Assembly (NCBI GenBank): GCA_007117775.1
Contig: SKFX01000116.1
Coordinates: 1-15,925 of the forward strand
DNA: 15,925 nucleotides
Direction: 5' to 3'
DNA from: Ilumatobacteraceae bacterium
GTDB lineage: Bacteria > Actinomycetota > Acidimicrobiia > Acidimicrobiales > Ilumatobacteraceae
The notes under the pieces are model-generated. The model was not told the DNA's origin. It saw nothing but the letters and a program-made list of their open reading frames with translations, and did no database searches. Each line of letters begins with the position of its first letter. Position 1 is the stretch's first letter. This document shows, one piece after another, positions 13,951 through 15,925 of this stretch. Position numbers and translations under genes: made by a program.

Positions 13951-14238
13951 TCAGTTCTCGAACAGCGGGATCTCACCGGCTGCCAGGGTGACGATGGCTC
14001 GTTTTGTGTTCGGCTTCTGGCCGACGCGGTTGGTGCCGCGGGTGCGCGACCGCTTACCGCGACGATTCAAGGTGTTGACCTTGCGGACTTCGACGTCCCA
14101 GATCGACTCGATGGCGTCGCGGATCTCGGGCTTGGTGGCCGAGGGATGCACCTGGAAGGTGTACACCCCGGTCTCGACGAGGGAATAGGTCTTCTCAGAG
14201 ACCACCGGGGCGATGATGATGTCGCGGGGATCTTTCAT
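13951..14238 (-). CDS. rplW: 50S ribosomal protein L23
   Basis: L23 is the exit-site dock for trigger factor, SRP and SecY. The 95-residue protein has the family opening MKDPRDIIIAPVVSEKTYSL, then VYTFQVHPSATKPEIRDAIE, IWDVEVRKVNTLNRRGKR, and an RNA-binding basic loop. AGGA is six bases before the ATG, which lies two bases after the rplD stop. Length is typical. Confidence 0.98.
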   Translation of the reverse strand: MKDPRDIIIAPVVSEKTYSLVETGVYTFQVHPSATKPEIRDAIESIWDVEVRKVNTLNRRGKRSRTRGTNRVGQKPNTKRAIVTLAAGEIPLFEN

Positions 14239-14240
14239 GA

Positions 14241-14897
14241 TCAGTCCTGGTTCTCTTCGCTCTTGGCGGCGCCGACGGTGCCGTGGGAGGTGACGGCCTG
14301 CAGCGATGCGGTGGTCAAGATCAGCCAGTCATTGCACAACACGTCATAGGCGTTGAGCTCCCCGGCCTCGATGAGCTGCACCTCGGGGAGGTTGCGGAAG
14401 CTCAACCATGCATTGGTGTCATCGCGGTTCACCACGATGAGGGCGCGGGACTCGACGCCGAGCGCACCGAGCGCTGCCTTGGCGGCCTTGGTGCTCGGGG
14501 CATCGAAGCCCCAGTCGTCGACCACGATGACGCGGCCCTCGCCGGCACGGTCCGATAATGCCGAACGGGTGGCGAGGCGGATCATCTTCTTGGGGGTGCG
14601 CTGGGCATATGAGCGGGGCTTGGGGCCGAGAGCGATCCCGCCGCCCGAATAGTGCGGGGCGCGGATCGAACCCTGACGGGCGTTGCCGGTGCCCTTCTGG
14701 CGGTAGGGCTTGGCACCGCCACCGCGGACCTCGGATCGGGTCTTGGTGCTCTGGGTGCCCGAGCGGCGACGCGCCAGCTGGGCGGTGACCACCTGATGCA
14801 TGACGGCGATATTGGGCTCGATTCCGAAGACCTCGGCATCGAGGTCCACCGAACCGGTCTCAGCACCGGAGGGGTTCTTGACGGCGATTGTTGGCAT
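14241..14897 (-). CDS. rplD: 50S ribosomal protein L4
   Basis: L4 reaches into the exit tunnel and, in E. coli, represses its own S10 operon by acting on the leader. The 218-residue protein has HQVVTAQLARRRSGTQSTKT, RSEVRGGGAKPYRQKGTGNA, RQGSIRAPHYSGGGIALGPK (the tunnel loop), and a C-terminal Rossmann-like domain with IVVDDWGFDAPSTKAA and LIVVNRDDTNAWLSFRNLPE. The ATG overlaps the rplC stop by one base (TGATG), with AAGGAG five bases upstream. Whether it also acts on this cluster's leader is unknown. Confidence 0.98.
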   Translation of the reverse strand: MPTIAVKNPSGAETGSVDLDAEVFGIEPNIAVMHQVVTAQLARRRSGTQSTKTRSEVRGGGAKPYRQKGTGNARQGSIRAPHYSGGGIALGPKPRSYAQRTPKKMIRLATRSALSDRAGEGRVIVVDDWGFDAPSTKAAKAALGALGVESRALIVVNRDDTNAWLSFRNLPEVQLIEAGELNAYDVLCNDWLILTTASLQAVTSHGTVGAAKSEENQD

Positions 14898-15544
14898 CAG
14901 GACTCCTTCACCACGACCTTGGCGGCGTTGCGAACCATGATCAGTCCCCCATTGGGGCCGGGGACCGACCCCTTCACCAGCATCACCTGACGCTCGGGAT
15001 CGGACTCGACCACCTCGAGGTTCTGGGTGGTGACCTGCTCATGGCCCATATGGCCCGACATGCGCAGGCCCTTGAACACGCGACCCGGGAAGGCACATGA
15101 GCCGATGGCACCCGGGGCACGATGGTGCTTGTGGTTACCGTGGCTGGCGCCCTGGCCGCTGAAGTTGTGACGCTTCATCGTGCCGGCGAAGCCCTTGCCC
15201 CGGCTGGTGCCGGTCACATCGACGAGGGTCCCGGCCGGGATCTCGGCTGCGGTCAGTTCCTGGCCCACCTCATAGCCGTCGACATCGTCGAGGCGCAGTT
15301 CGAGCAGATGACGGCCCGGGTCAACACCGGCAGCCGCATAGTGACCCGCCAGCGGACGCGACAGTTTCTTGGCATCGCGTTCGCCCAACGCGACCTGCAG
15401 CGCGGTGTAGCCATCGCGCTCAGTGGTCTTGATTTGGACGATCCGCATCGGGGCGACGCGCAGCACCGTGACCGGGACCACCCGGTCATCGACCCACGTC
15501 TGAGTCATGCCGACCTTCTCGCCGACGATCGCTTTGTCTGCCAT
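14897..15544 (-). CDS. rplC: 50S ribosomal protein L3
   Basis: L3 begins 50S assembly, and its long loop reaches the peptidyl-transferase centre. The 215-residue protein opens MADKAIVGEKVGMTQTWVDD, has DVTGTSRGKGFAGTMKRHNF, the loop GQGASHGNHKHHRAPGAIGS and PGRVFKGLRMSGHMGHEQVT, all diagnostic. An in-frame ATG 48 bases upstream has no ribosome site; ATG 15544 matches the family and has AAGGAAG seven bases upstream. It is the first gene of the visible cluster; rpsJ, its usual upstream partner, is not present. Confidence 0.98.
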   Translation of the reverse strand: MADKAIVGEKVGMTQTWVDDRVVPVTVLRVAPMRIVQIKTTERDGYTALQVALGERDAKKLSRPLAGHYAAAGVDPGRHLLELRLDDVDGYEVGQELTAAEIPAGTLVDVTGTSRGKGFAGTMKRHNFSGQGASHGNHKHHRAPGAIGSCAFPGRVFKGLRMSGHMGHEQVTTQNLEVVESDPERQVMLVKGSVPGPNGGLIMVRNAAKVVVKES

Positions 15545-15831
15545 GGCAGCTCTTCCTTGTCTGATTTGGTCCAACTCCGAGCCGGGACGCATCGGCGCCG
15601 ACGACTCGGATTCGATCGGATCTGTGATGCCGGAGCATCGTTGTCGACCACATCGGATGCAGGCGATGAGCCCACGGCCCGATGGGCCGGTGCGGAACGA
15701 CCGCGCTCGCCCCCGAAGGGCCGGGAGACGAAACTGCGGAGAACTCGGGTTGCCGTGAGGTCCCTCCGCAGAGGCTCACACGGACGTCGAACTGGATTAT
15801 TCGCGTGCCCCGAACACCTTCGCGGCACGGC
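15545..15831 (-). promoter_or_regulatory. Long structured leader RNA of rplC (candidate autoregulatory element)
   Basis: About 287 bases between the predicted start of transcription and rplC hold no convincing gene. The strand rplC is read from shows an ordered inverted-repeat set. CCGTGTGAG (15783-15775) pairs with CTCACGG (15759-15753), and CTGCGGAG (15771-15764) pairs exactly with CTCCGCAG (15741-15734). The a-b-a'-b' order allows a pseudoknot. A local alternative, CCTC-TGCG-GAGG, would use the same bases as the second stem, so the two folds exclude each other. Further hairpins are a TTCG-looped one near 15715 and perfect arms at 15675-15689. The position suggests ribosomal-protein control; the ligand is unknown. 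Confidence 0.5.
15675..15689 (-). promoter_or_regulatory. Perfect 6-bp hairpin in the rplC leader
   Basis: On the + strand cggccc-gat-gggccg forms six GC pairs around a three-base loop. It lies between the pseudoknot-like element and rplC. No U-tract follows on the minus strand, so it is not a plain intrinsic terminator; it may be a pause site or part of the leader fold. Confidence 0.4.
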
Positions 15832-15837
15832 TTGGAA

Positions 15838-15866
15838 ATGCTATCGGCACCCCGCTCTGCTCCCAA
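15838..15866 (-). promoter_or_regulatory. Candidate promoter of the rplC block
   Basis: Minus-strand TTGGGA (15861-15866), a 17-bp spacer and TAGCAT (15838-15843). The -10 and flanks (GCCGATAGCATT) are identical over 12 bases to those of the candidate infA promoter at 3684-3695, with the same spacer. Transcription would start near 15831. The 59 bases beyond it to the window edge show no recognisable gene. Confidence 0.6.
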
Positions 15867-15925
15867 CCCTGCCCAACGAGGTGGCGACGGTCACGGAGCG
15901 ACGCTGCACCGATAGCGCGCCGATA

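Noticed and set aside
15545..15592. Upstream in-frame ATG for rplC adding 16 residues
   Set aside because: No Shine-Dalgarno before it and no family support; ATG 15544 has AAGGAAG and the conserved L3 N-terminus.
15486..15866. A 126-residue minus-strand frame overlapping the rplC leader and start
   Set aside because: No homology recognised, it overlaps the rplC coding start out of frame, and its start lies in the candidate promoter. The region looks like an RNA leader.
15905..15925. GATAGC/GATA motifs at the right edge
   Set aside because: They resemble the -10 region of the promoters, but the window ends before any context can be judged.

Overview
This window is a nearly complete ribosomal-protein supercluster (the S10, spc and alpha operons run together), read entirely from the minus strand. 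It runs from rplC at the right edge to a truncated truA at the left edge. The DNA is GC-rich and genes are packed with gaps of a few bases or with stop/start overlaps. The sequence suggests a high-GC actinobacterium, and I lean to an Acidimicrobiia-like lineage. The reasons are the actinobacterial style of RpoA, L16 and IF-1, a cysteine-free S4 beside a zinc-type S14, and an L22 with a long C-terminal extra domain. The lineage call is inference, because no 16S or phylogeny is available here.

Layout in transcription order (descending coordinates): a promoter at about 15838-15866; a ~287-nt untranslated leader with an inverted-repeat/pseudoknot-like structure; rplC-rplD-rplW-rplB-rpsS-rplV-rpsC-rplP-rpmC-rpsQ (S10-type block); rplN-rplX-rplE-rpsZ-rpsH-rplF-rplR-rpsE-rpmD-rplO-secY-adk (spc-type block); a ~220-bp intergenic region with two hairpins and a second promoter; then infA-rpmJ-rpsM-rpsK-rpsD-rpoA-rplQ-truA (alpha-type block, truA cut by the window edge). 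There is no mobile element, CRISPR array, tRNA or rRNA.

The products work together. Most are 50S or 30S ribosomal proteins, IF-1 starts translation, SecY is the membrane channel that docks at the ribosome exit, Adk balances adenine nucleotides, RpoA nucleates RNA polymerase assembly, and TruA modifies tRNA. Translational coupling (TGATG, ATGA and TGA-G-ATG junctions) recurs through the cluster.

Departures from the textbook cluster: (1) rpsJ (S10) is not upstream of rplC; a leader and promoter sit there instead. (2) map is missing between adk and infA; a promoter replaces it. (3) infA appears to start at CTG behind a perfect AAGGAGG Shine-Dalgarno. (4) L22 carries a ~145-residue C-terminal extension holding a small conserved-looking domain between acidic linkers. 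(5) Both promoters share the 12-mer GCCGATAGCATT and a 17-bp spacer. No clearly new enzymatic or defence system is visible; the best candidates for something undescribed are the rplC leader RNA and the L22 appended domain.
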